Source: Chlamydiota bacterium
Lineage (GTDB): Bacteria > Chlamydiota > Chlamydiia > Chlamydiales > Rhabdochlamydiaceae
DNA: 20,754 nucleotides
Assembly (NCBI GenBank): GCA_027348355.1
Contig: DAIEPN010000265.1
Span: 1 to 20,754 of the forward strand
Reading direction: 5' to 3'
How positions within the stretch are numbered: position 1 is the first letter of the stretch; every line of letters begins with the position of its first letter. Below are positions 9,730-17,418 of this stretch, piece after piece. Made by a program: the position numbers and the translations under genes. Below the pieces are notes generated by a model, which had not been told where the DNA came from, ran no database searches, and saw only the letters and a program-made list of their open reading frames with translations.

Positions 9730-11211
9730 GTGACATTTGGCTGTAACATGCTAGCACTTGATAAAGGGCTTCCTCGCACGATGAACATTAAACAAATGAT
9801 CGCTGCTTGGGTTGACCATCGAATTGAAGTAGTTAGAAGAAGAACTCGTTTTGAGCTTGCTAAAGCAGAAGCCAGAGCTCATATCTTGGAAGGCTATTTA
9901 AAAGCACTTGATCACTTAGACGCGGTCGTTCGTTTGATCAGATCTTCAAATAGTAGAGATGAAGCAAAAACAGCTCTGATGATGCAGTATACGTTATCGG
10001 AGAAACAAGCAAACGCTGTTCTTGACCTACGCCTATACCAATTGACAGGTCTTGAAAAAGAGAAGATCGAAAATGAATACAACGATCTTTTGGCAAAAAT
10101 TGCTCATTTTAGAGCACTACTGGCTAATGAAATGCTTGTTCGTGGTGTGATCAAAGAAGAACTCCATGAAGTGAAAAAACACTATAGATCCGATCGCAAA
10201 ACAAAAATCATTGCAGCTGAGGGCGACCTTCAGATGGAAGATATTATTGCGAACGAACCTGTGATCATCACTATCTCCGAAGATGATTACATCAAGAGAA
10301 TGCCTGTTGATACATTTCGTGAGCAACGAAGAGGTGGACAGGGCGTGATCGGTATGGATATGAAAAAAGAGAGCGATAGTTTAAAGAGCATCTATTCCGC
10401 ATCCACACATGACTACCTTCTTCTGTTTACGAATTTCGGAAGATGCTATTGGCTCAAAGTATGGCAGATTCCTGAGACGGGAAGACGTTCGAAAGGAAAA
10501 CCGATCATCAACCTCCTCGAAGATATACAGAAAGACGAAAAAGTAGCTGCGATTCTTCGAGTGAAAAACTTTAAAGATGAGGCAAGCATTCTTCTTGCAA
10601 CGAAAAACGGAGTGGTTAAGAAAACAACGCTTGATGCTTTTGATACTCCTAGAAGAAAGGGTGTATATGCCCTCAATATCGACGAAGGGGATGAACTCAT
10701 CGCAGCAAGACTTACTAAAGAAAACCAGCAGGTTATGCTCTTTACCAAGAATGGCATGGCCGTGCGTTTTGACCAAGCAGCTGTACGTCCTGTTGGACGT
10801 GTTGCAAGGGGAGTAAAAGGTGCGACACTTCGCGGCGAGGATGATACAATTGTCTCTTGTGAAGTGGTGACACCGGAAGAAAGCGTGCTTGTTGTTTGTC
10901 AAAACGGTTTTGGTAAGAGATCTTCTGTAGAAGATTTCCGTCAAACAAACCGTGGCGGTGTGGGAGTCAGATCAATCATTACAAGTGAGCGCAATGGATC
11001 TGTTGTTGGGGCGATTTCCGTACAAGACAATGACAGTGTGGTCATGATGTCAAATGGTGGGCAGACCGTTCGAATTTCTATGAAAGACGTTCGTGTGATG
11101 GGCCGTTCTACACAAGGTGTAAAACTGGTAAATCTACAAGAGGGTGATGTTGTTGTAGCAATGCAAAAGCTAGAACAAGGCTCTGAAACTGCTCAAACTC
11201 TGGAAGAGTAA
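9730..11211 (+). CDS. gyrA: DNA gyrase subunit A, C-terminal part
   Basis: This frame (493 residues from GTG 9730, or from ATG 9748) continues GyrA after the internal stop. It starts TFGCNMLALDKGLPRTM, then the coiled-coil region with RAHILEGYLKALDHLD (49-64) and LDLRLYQLTGLE (98-109). The C-terminal beta-pinwheel used for DNA wrapping carries the GyrA box QRRGGQG (199-205) and repeated blades such as RRKGVYAL, RGVKGATL, NRGGVGVRS and STQGVKLV. The box marks it as gyrase rather than topoisomerase IV. With the N-terminal piece and one residue at the stop, the total is 822 residues, the normal GyrA length. No Shine-Dalgarno precedes GTG 9730; ribosomes ending at 9711 could reinitiate 18 or 36 bases later. 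Its TAA overlaps the tmk start by one base. Confidence 0.85.
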   Translation: MTFGCNMLALDKGLPRTMNIKQMIAAWVDHRIEVVRRRTRFELAKAEARAHILEGYLKALDHLDAVVRLIRSSNSRDEAKTALMMQYTLSEKQANAVLDLRLYQLTGLEKEKIENEYNDLLAKIAHFRALLANEMLVRGVIKEELHEVKKHYRSDRKTKIIAAEGDLQMEDIIANEPVIITISEDDYIKRMPVDTFREQRRGGQGVIGMDMKKESDSLKSIYSASTHDYLLLFTNFGRCYWLKVWQIPETGRRSKGKPIINLLEDIQKDEKVAAILRVKNFKDEASILLATKNGVVKKTTLDAFDTPRRKGVYALNIDEGDELIAARLTKENQQVMLFTKNGMAVRFDQAAVRPVGRVARGVKGATLRGEDDTIVSCEVVTPEESVLVVCQNGFGKRSSVEDFRQTNRGGVGVRSIITSERNGSVVGAISVQDNDSVVMMSNGGQTVRISMKDVRVMGRSTQGVKLVNLQEGDVVVAMQKLEQGSETAQTLEE

Positions 11212-11834
11212 TGCACAAAGGTCTTTTGATCACCTTTGAAGGTGGGGAGGGTGCTGGTAAAAGTACCCTCATTCAAAAAGTTTATGATTTTTTGAGTGAG
11301 CGTTATGCGAATGTGGTTAGAACTAGGGCTCCTGGTGGAACAAAACTAGGAGTTCATATTCGCGACCTTCTTCTGAACAAAGAAGAAATTGCTTTAGAGC
11401 AAAAGACCGAGCTTTTTCTTTTCTTAGCAGATAGAGCTCAGCATGTAAAAGAAGTCCTTAAACCTGCACTTGAAAAAAACAATCTTATCCTTTGTGATCG
11501 TTTTCATGACTCTACCATTGCTTATCAAGGGGGAGCTAGGGGATTTGGAGAGAAATTTGTGGAAGAACTGTGTCTTTTTGCTTCAGGTAATTTGCAAAGT
11601 GATCTCACAATTTATTTAGATATTGATCCAATCTTTGGGCTAGAAAGGGTGAAAAGAAATAGATCTGTCGAAGACCGTATGGAAGCGGAACATCTAGATT
11701 TTCACCGAAAAATTCGCGAAAGCTTCCAAAAAATCGCAATTACAGATCCGAAACGTTTTCGTATGATTGATGCAAGAGAGTCTATAGAAAGTGTGTTTCA
11801 ACAAGCAATAAAGTTTATCGATGAGCTTCTGTGA
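11211..11834 (+). CDS. tmk: Thymidylate kinase
   Basis: This 207-residue protein is dTMP kinase, which converts dTMP to dTDP with ATP for dTTP synthesis. It has the P-loop FEGGEGAGKST (9-19), the TR-PGGTKLG motif (38-46), the nucleoside-binding DRFHDSTIAYQG (96-107), and the LID with RVKRNRSVEDRME (146-158). Absence of Arg in the P-loop plus an Arg-rich LID makes it the E. coli-like type II. An oddity is TRAPGG, where most bacterial enzymes have TREPGG. The ATG overlaps the gyrA stop (TAATG) and GGAAGAG lies just before it, so translation is probably coupled to gyrA. The same neighbourhood is known to me from Chlamydia. Confidence 0.95.
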   Translation: MHKGLLITFEGGEGAGKSTLIQKVYDFLSERYANVVRTRAPGGTKLGVHIRDLLLNKEEIALEQKTELFLFLADRAQHVKEVLKPALEKNNLILCDRFHDSTIAYQGGARGFGEKFVEELCLFASGNLQSDLTIYLDIDPIFGLERVKRNRSVEDRMEAEHLDFHRKIRESFQKIAITDPKRFRMIDARESIESVFQQAIKFIDELL

Positions 11835-12792
11835 ACTACTTGGAAATTCGCAAGTAAAATTCCGTCTTCAGTATATGCTTAAGACAAAACATATTCCTTC
11901 CACTCTTCTTTTTGCAGGTCCAAGAGGCGTAGGCAAGATGCTATTTGCAAAAGCTTTTGCTGCAGAGCTTATGGGAGAGAAGCATAAAGAAAAGATTGAG
12001 AAGGGAATTCACCCGGATGTCCATATTTATACACCGGAGGGGAAAAGTCATACGCATCCGATTGGAGTTATGAGAGAGATGCTTGAGGAAATGCAAATGC
12101 CTCCTTATGAAGCCCCTTGCAAAGTATTTATCATCGATGATTTTGAAGCTATGTTGCTCGTTAGTAGTAACGCTCTCTTAAAAAGTTTGGAAGAGCCGCT
12201 CGAAAACACATATATTATCGCGATTACACCAGGTCCTGAAAAGCTTCTTAAGACAATTCTATCTCGTATGCATAAAATCACTTTTTTCCCCATTGCCCAG
12301 GAAGATGTTATAACAGCATTACAAAATCATGGGATCGAGGCCACCTCCTCTAAAGAGATTTCTCTTCTTTCAGAAGGGTCTCTTGGAAAGGCATATTTCC
12401 TTATCGATAACCCCAAGCATTTAGCGAAAGAGCGAATCGTGGATTTGTTCGCTTCTATTGAAAAAGGGGAGTATACGAAGTTTATCCAAACTTTGGCAGA
12501 GATTGAAAAGCATGTAGAGTCACTTGAAGAAGGGTGTGTAGCCCTTGGTATCGACCTAGTCTTTGAACAGATTTTATATTGGTATAGAGATATTGATGTT
12601 TTGAAAGCAGGACAATCTTCTCTTTTCTATGCTGGAGAAAAGGAACGTTTAGCAAGATGGAAAAATAACCATTCTATCCCACTTGAAAAAATGATTTTGT
12701 GGGTCGGGGAGGCAAAAGTTTCTCTGCAACACAACATCAAACTTCGTACAGTTCTTGAAAATTTCTTTTTGAGAGCTGGTAGTTTCAAATAA
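11821..12792 (+). CDS. holB: DNA polymerase III clamp loader subunit delta prime
   Basis: This 323-residue AAA+ protein resembles HolB/DnaX-type clamp loader subunits. It starts with FCELLGNSQVKFRL and has HIPSTLLFAGPRGVGKM (24-40) as Walker A, VFIIDDFEAM (102-111) as Walker B and SNALLKSLEEP (116-126) as the sensor 1 region, followed by ILSRMHKITFFPI. Details point to delta prime: the P-loop ends in Met instead of Thr or Ser, and SRM replaces the SRC motif, so ATP hydrolysis is unlikely. The zinc-binding cysteines of DnaX and E. coli delta prime are absent. The start overlaps the last 14 bases of tmk, and no Shine-Dalgarno is evident. In the clamp loader, delta prime acts as the rigid stator beside the ATPase subunits. 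Confidence 0.85.
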   Translation: MSFCELLGNSQVKFRLQYMLKTKHIPSTLLFAGPRGVGKMLFAKAFAAELMGEKHKEKIEKGIHPDVHIYTPEGKSHTHPIGVMREMLEEMQMPPYEAPCKVFIIDDFEAMLLVSSNALLKSLEEPLENTYIIAITPGPEKLLKTILSRMHKITFFPIAQEDVITALQNHGIEATSSKEISLLSEGSLGKAYFLIDNPKHLAKERIVDLFASIEKGEYTKFIQTLAEIEKHVESLEEGCVALGIDLVFEQILYWYRDIDVLKAGQSSLFYAGEKERLARWKNNHSIPLEKMILWVGEAKVSLQHNIKLRTVLENFFLRAGSFK

Positions 12793-12832
12793 TCACTTTT
12801 TCTAATTTCCATAAGTTGGTATGACCTAAGAT

Positions 12833-14641
12833 ATGGCTAAAAAATATGATGAAAGCACAGTTCAATCTTTAGATGCACTAGCCCACATACGACTGCGCTC
12901 TGGGATGTATATTGGTCGTTTGGGGGATGGCTCACACCCTGATGACGGCATTTATGTTATGCTCAAAGAAGCGATCGATAATGCTGTCGATGAATTTATT
13001 ATGGGGCATGGAAAAAAAGTCATTATTGGACTTAATGAGAAAACTTGTACGGTTTCAGTACGGGATTTTGGTCGTGGTATTCCACTTGGCAAAGTGATTG
13101 AATGCGTAAGTCAGATCAACACGGGCGCCAAGTATAACGACGATGTTTTTCAATTCTCTGTAGGTCTTAATGGTGTGGGTATGAAGGCTGTCAATGCTCT
13201 TTCTGCTCAGTTTATTGTAAAGAGCGTTCGAGATGGGGAATTTTTTGAAGCTAGGTTTAGTAAAGGAGTTCTTCAAGATAAGAAAAAGGGTAAAACTAAA
13301 GAAAATGATGGAACATTTGTTGAGTTTATCCCAGATATCGAGATTTTCAAAAAGTTTTCCTTTCAAAAAGAGTTAATCTTAAAGCGTCTTTGGCACTATG
13401 CGTACTTAAACATTGGACTTACCCTCGTTTTCAATGGAGAGGCGATTCATTCAGAAAATGGGCTTTTAGATCTTTTAAGTGAAGAAGTGAAAGATGATTG
13501 TCTCTATGAGCCTCTTCATTACAGGGGAAAGCATCTTGAGTTCGCGCTTCTACATTCTTCGAGCTATGGAGAAACTTATTTTTCTTTTGTCAATGGTCAG
13601 TATACTCAAGATGGGGGAACCCATCTCTCCGCTTTTAAAGAAGGAATTTTGAAGGGAGTTAACGAGTACGCGAAGAAAAGCTTTCAGGGTATTGATGTCC
13701 GCGAAGGAATTGTAGGGGCCATCCTCATCAAAGTAAAGGATCCTGTCTTTGAATCCCAAACAAAGAATAAGCTCTCTAATAATGAAGTTAGAGGTCCCAT
13801 TGTACAAGAGGTCAAAGAGGCAGTCCAAAACCTTTTATATAAGAATGAAGAAACAGGTAAAAAGATTGTTGAGAGAATCCTCTTTAACGAAAAGCTTCGA
13901 AAGGAACTAGCTGCTGTTAAAAAGGAAGCGAAAGAAAAACAGAAAAAGATATCTTTTAAAATCCCAAAATTACGTGACTGCAAATATCATTTTGGAGATG
14001 GAACGATACATGGTGCAAGTTCCGTGATTTTCCTAACAGAAGGGGACTCTGCTTCGGCATCGATTGTCATGACAAGGGATCCTCTTACGCAAGCTGTGTT
14101 CTCCCTTCGAGGTAAACCACTCAATGTTCATGGGATGAAAATCGAGCAGCTCTATAAAAATGAAGAGATGTACAATTTGATGTCAGCACTGAATATTGAG
14201 GATGATCTCGTAAACCTTCGCTATAACAAAGTGATCTTAGCTACAGATGCAGATGTTGATGGAATGCATATACGCAATCTACTTATCACTTTCTTTTTGA
14301 CCTATTTTGAAGGGCTTGTATTAAATGGTCATCTCTATATCTTGGAAACCCCTTTATTTAAAGTAAGGAATAAGGAAAAGACGATCTATTGCTATTCGGA
14401 AGAAGAAAAGGAAAAGGCTGCTAAAGAGCTCAAGAAAGGAATTGAAATTACTAGGTTCAAAGGACTTGGCGAAATTTCCCCTGATGAATTTAAACAGTTT
14501 ATCGCAAAGGATATCCGTTTGTTACCTGTGATCATCCAAAATCTCTCGGATATCAAGCCTACACTTGAATTTTATATGGGCAAAAACACACCTGATAGAA
14601 AGGACTTTATTATGCAAAACCTGGTGACTGAAGATGGATGA
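12833..14641 (+). CDS. parE: Second type II topoisomerase ATPase subunit, ParE/GyrB-like
   Basis: This 602-residue GHKL/TOPRIM protein is a compact ParE-like subunit without the long GyrB insert. The ATP site is intact: KEAIDNAVDEF (45-55), VRDFGRGIP (76-84), VGLNGVGMKAVNALS (110-124) and SQTK (308-311). The TOPRIM domain has LTEGDSASASIV (401-412) and ATDADVDGMHIRN (470-482), then RFKGLGEISPDEF (541-553). It shares little beyond motifs with the gyrB upstream, so it is an ancient paralogue rather than a recent copy. Chlamydiae are known to carry such a pair, labelled gyrB_2/gyrA_2 or parE/parC and resembling Bacteroidetes topoisomerase IV. It starts 40 bases after holB with weak ribosome signals, and its last 8 bases overlap the partner gene. 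Confidence 0.9.
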   Translation: MAKKYDESTVQSLDALAHIRLRSGMYIGRLGDGSHPDDGIYVMLKEAIDNAVDEFIMGHGKKVIIGLNEKTCTVSVRDFGRGIPLGKVIECVSQINTGAKYNDDVFQFSVGLNGVGMKAVNALSAQFIVKSVRDGEFFEARFSKGVLQDKKKGKTKENDGTFVEFIPDIEIFKKFSFQKELILKRLWHYAYLNIGLTLVFNGEAIHSENGLLDLLSEEVKDDCLYEPLHYRGKHLEFALLHSSSYGETYFSFVNGQYTQDGGTHLSAFKEGILKGVNEYAKKSFQGIDVREGIVGAILIKVKDPVFESQTKNKLSNNEVRGPIVQEVKEAVQNLLYKNEETGKKIVERILFNEKLRKELAAVKKEAKEKQKKISFKIPKLRDCKYHFGDGTIHGASSVIFLTEGDSASASIVMTRDPLTQAVFSLRGKPLNVHGMKIEQLYKNEEMYNLMSALNIEDDLVNLRYNKVILATDADVDGMHIRNLLITFFLTYFEGLVLNGHLYILETPLFKVRNKEKTIYCYSEEEKEKAAKELKKGIEITRFKGLGEISPDEFKQFIAKDIRLLPVIIQNLSDIKPTLEFYMGKNTPDRKDFIMQNLVTEDG

Positions 14642-16532
14642 CCTGAAACACCAGATGAAGGATCATTTCATTAGGTATGCCTCTTATGTCATACTTGACA
14701 GGGCAATTCCGAATGTAGTCGATGGGCTAAAACCTGTACAAAGACGTATTCTAGAAATCTTATGGAGACAAAACGATGAGAAGCTCCATAAAGTTGCCAA
14801 TATCGTAGGACAAACGATGCAGCTGCATCCACATGGTGATGCCCCGATCTATGAAGCTCTGGTTACCCTGGCAAACAAAGGGTTTGTTATGGATAGGCAG
14901 GGGAATTTTGGGAACATTTTTACTGGGGATCCATCAGCTGCAGCCCGTTATATTGAGACAAGGCTTTCTCCACTTGCCAGAGAAACACTCTTCAATCCTG
15001 ATATTACAGAAAAAATCCCTTCTTATGATGGCAGGAATTTCGAACCGGTTACCTTGCCTGCAAAAATCCCTCTTTTGCTTATGCAAGGAGCTGATGGGAT
15101 TGCAATTGGCATGGCAACTCATATCCTACCCCATAATTTCACAGAACTCCTCGAAGCAGAGATTGCTTTCCTTGAAGGTAGAAACTTTAAAATTTTTCCT
15201 GATTTCCCAACAGGGGGGATCATGGACAAGAGTTTATATGACAAGGGACGTGGCAAGGTTAAACTTCGTGCCAAAATCGAGATTAGAGATACAAAGACGT
15301 TGGTGATCAGAGAAATCTGTTACGGCACCACAACAGAAAGTTTGATCCGCTCTATTGACGAAGCTGCGAAAAAAGGAAAGATCAAGATTGAAGCTATTAA
15401 TGACTATACTTCCAAGGATGTAGAAATCGAGATCAAATTACCCCGTGGTCAATATGCGGAGGAAATTTTGGATGCGCTGTATGGATTCACAGAATGTGAG
15501 GTATCTCTTACCTCTCAGATTATAGTTATTAAGGACGGCTATCCATGGGAGACGGACGTTCATGAGATCCTTGGCTATAATGCAACAAAAGTAGTTGAGT
15601 TTCTAAAGTGGGAGCTCGAAATTGAAAGAGATAGGTTGCTTGAAAGAATTTTCTATAAGACACTCGAGAGAATTTTTATTGAAAACCGCCTTTATAAGAA
15701 AATCGAGATGATCAGAACTCTCGAAGGGATTCATGAGACCCTCACAGAGCTATTCAAACCTTATAGAAAAAAACTCATACGAGAACCAACTCATGATGAC
15801 ATAGAAAAACTCCTTCAAATTCCAATCAGACGGATCTCTCAGTTTGATATTGATAAGAATAAAGAAGAGGTTTCTCTTTTAGAGGAGAATCTTCATAGCG
15901 TAGAAAAAAATCTTAAAAATGTAAAAAAATACGCGATCGAACACTTAAAAAAGCTCGTTGCAAAGTTTGGAGAGGATTATCCAAGGAGAACTCGTGTTAA
16001 GGCCATTGAAGAAATCGATCGCAGAGCGATCGAGACTAAGGAGATCAAGGTGGGCTTTGATCTCCAGACAAGTTTTGTAGGGACTAAAATTTCTGGACCT
16101 TCCCAGCTACATTGCACAAACTTTGATAAATTACTTATTTTCGATAAAAATGGAACCTATAAAGTTATCAATATCCCTGAAAAACAGTATTTTGAAAGGC
16201 TTGTCTTAGCTGGAATTGCTGATAAGAAAGCGATTGTGAGCGTGGTCTATAAAAACAAAGAGACGGGTCAAGCTTGGGCCAAACGCTTCATTGTCGATAA
16301 ATTTATCCTAGATAAGAGTTATCGCTTTCTTGATGAACACATGGAACTCCAACATATCTCTACAAGTACAAATATTATTGTAGACCTTCATTTTGCCGCG
16401 AAGTCGAGTAAAAAAACAGAAAAGACAACTTTTGCGCTTAAAGATATCCCTATCTCAGGGGTACAAACTCGCGGGGTTCGCTTAGCAACTCAAAAGGTTA
16501 AAAAAGTAACTTTTAGTAGTCGGGAGAAATAG
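14634..16532 (+). CDS. parC: Second type II topoisomerase DNA-cleaving subunit, ParC/GyrA-like
   Basis: This 632-residue protein is the partner of the ParE-like subunit. It has the N-terminal core of GyrA/ParC: FIRYASYVILDRAIPNVVDGLKPVQRR (12-38), HPHGDAPIYEALV (65-77) and the catalytic Tyr106 in AARYIETRL. The tower (FPDFPTGGIMDK) and a long coiled coil around 320-470 follow. The C-terminal domain is short (about 160 residues) and has no QRRGG GyrA box, so decatenation or relaxation is more likely than negative supercoiling. The protein is clearly shorter than GyrA and, as I recall, longer than the roughly 490-residue Chlamydia counterpart. Its ATG lies inside the end of parE (8-base overlap), implying coupled synthesis. 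Confidence 0.9.
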   Translation: MDDLKHQMKDHFIRYASYVILDRAIPNVVDGLKPVQRRILEILWRQNDEKLHKVANIVGQTMQLHPHGDAPIYEALVTLANKGFVMDRQGNFGNIFTGDPSAAARYIETRLSPLARETLFNPDITEKIPSYDGRNFEPVTLPAKIPLLLMQGADGIAIGMATHILPHNFTELLEAEIAFLEGRNFKIFPDFPTGGIMDKSLYDKGRGKVKLRAKIEIRDTKTLVIREICYGTTTESLIRSIDEAAKKGKIKIEAINDYTSKDVEIEIKLPRGQYAEEILDALYGFTECEVSLTSQIIVIKDGYPWETDVHEILGYNATKVVEFLKWELEIERDRLLERIFYKTLERIFIENRLYKKIEMIRTLEGIHETLTELFKPYRKKLIREPTHDDIEKLLQIPIRRISQFDIDKNKEEVSLLEENLHSVEKNLKNVKKYAIEHLKKLVAKFGEDYPRRTRVKAIEEIDRRAIETKEIKVGFDLQTSFVGTKISGPSQLHCTNFDKLLIFDKNGTYKVINIPEKQYFERLVLAGIADKKAIVSVVYKNKETGQAWAKRFIVDKFILDKSYRFLDEHMELQHISTSTNIIVDLHFAAKSSKKTEKTTFALKDIPISGVQTRGVRLATQKVKKVTFSSREK

Positions 16533-16701
16533 AGATCATTGCGTGTTATTCATCACGCTTAGATAAATTTCCTAATTTCTCATAAAAACCCGCTAGTTTA
16601 TCTAGGTATAATTCACTTTTTTACTTTTCTCTCCATATAGGCGTTTATGAACTTCTAAAAAGTACTCAATAGTAGATTGTAAAACCTTTTCTGGATCAGT
16701 A
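16533..16701. other. Intergenic region between convergent genes; weak hairpins
   Basis: These 169 bases lie between the stops of the ParC-like gene and the O-methyltransferase. GCGTG (16541-16545) can pair with CACGC (16554-16558), and TAGATAAA (16560-16567) with TTTATCTA (16597-16604), but the stems are short or the loop is long and neither has a proper T tract. A terminator must exist nearby, but I cannot name it. A short minus-strand open frame (16602-16718) overlaps the region. Confidence 0.3.
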
Positions 16702-16718
16702 TTAATTAAGGATTGCAA
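16602..16718 (-). CDS. Possible small ORF (38 residues) overlapping the end of the O-methyltransferase gene
   Basis: On the minus strand a frame different from the O-methyltransferase runs from TTG at 16718 to TAG at 16602-16604. Its peptide has protein-like composition (INTDPEKVLQSTIEYFLEV, then a basic, Lys-rich tail), with amphipathic spacing. It lacks an ATG, has an in-frame TAG just upstream, and overlaps the last 17 bases of the O-methyltransferase. It may be a short coupled gene, a remnant of a longer gene, or chance. Confidence 0.2.
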   Translation of the reverse strand: MQSLINTDPEKVLQSTIEYFLEVHKRLYGEKSKKVNYT

Positions 16719-17418
16719 TGCCTAATGCATCAATTCGTCCCTTTTCTCCTGCTAGGGTGGGAATAAGTACACACTCCAATCTTGGGTGTGTGCTTAGAAT
16801 TTGATTGAACTCATATACTGCGCAGCTCTGCGCATTTTCTGGGTTTGGGCTACCTACGTTGGATTCCCTTGGGATCAGGTTGTCAATGAGGAGTAGGGCT
16901 CCTGGTGCTGCCAAAGAAACGGCATATTCAAGGTAGGCTGCATAACTTTTTTTGTCTGCGTCAATAAAAATTAAGTCAAAGGGACCTTCTTGGTTTTTTA
17001 GCATTGTAGAAAGAGAATCTACGCCTTTGCCAAGCCGAACTTCTACCTGGTCTGTCAGCCCTGCTCGGTCAATATTTGTTTTAGCTTTTTCTACAAAAAG
17101 AGGTTGCTGTTCGAGTGAAATGATGTAGCTTGAAGGAGAAAGACCTTTGGCAAGCCACAGGGTACTATAGCCACAAAGAGTCCCGATTTCTAAAATTTTT
17201 TTCGGATTTCGGAGTTTAACAAAAAAATAAAGAAGCTTCCCTACATAAGGTGGGATTTCTTGTCCCGGAACTTGAAAAGCCGAGCTCCCTCCTTTTCTGA
17301 CCTCTTTTAACAAATCATCTTCTTTAGCAAAGTTTGAATCTATGTAGTTTCGTATGTCTTGATTTTGCTTACTTGTATTCATTCGCTTTTTTTTTAGTAA
17401 ATAAGATTTAGTTAACAT
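16702..17418 (-). CDS. SAM-dependent O-methyltransferase (Methyltransf_3 / CCoAOMT-like)
   Basis: This protein of up to 238 residues is a class I methyltransferase of the PF01596 type. It shows motif I ILEIGTLCGYSTLWLA (75-90), the acidic residue that binds the SAM ribose in SLEQQ (101-105), and the metal-binding FIDADKKSYAAY (151-162) and LLLIDNLIPR (175-184), where D and N of 'DN' hold the divalent ion in related catechol-type enzymes. The substrate cannot be read from sequence. The start is uncertain: ATG 17418 overlaps the upstream gene by 11 bases, whereas ATG 17382 (MNTSKQNQ) gives 226 residues and fits the family length better, but neither has a clear Shine-Dalgarno. The basic stretch LLKKKRM before the second Met favours the later start. 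It is probably co-transcribed with the 704-residue gene. Confidence 0.9.
   Translation of the reverse strand: MLTKSYLLKKKRMNTSKQNQDIRNYIDSNFAKEDDLLKEVRKGGSSAFQVPGQEIPPYVGKLLYFFVKLRNPKKILEIGTLCGYSTLWLAKGLSPSSYIISLEQQPLFVEKAKTNIDRAGLTDQVEVRLGKGVDSLSTMLKNQEGPFDLIFIDADKKSYAAYLEYAVSLAAPGALLLIDNLIPRESNVGSPNPENAQSCAVYEFNQILSTHPRLECVLIPTLAGEKGRIDALGIAILN

Noticed and set aside
9700..9750. Intein, group I/II intron or IS in gyrA as cause of the split
   Set aside because: No bases are inserted: one codon replaces one residue and the frame continues, so there is no room for an element.
10381..10944. 187-residue minus-strand open frame inside gyrA
   Set aside because: It lies wholly antisense to the conserved GyrA pinwheel, has an odd Cys/Ser/Phe-rich composition and no start signal; it is a shadow of gyrA codon usage.
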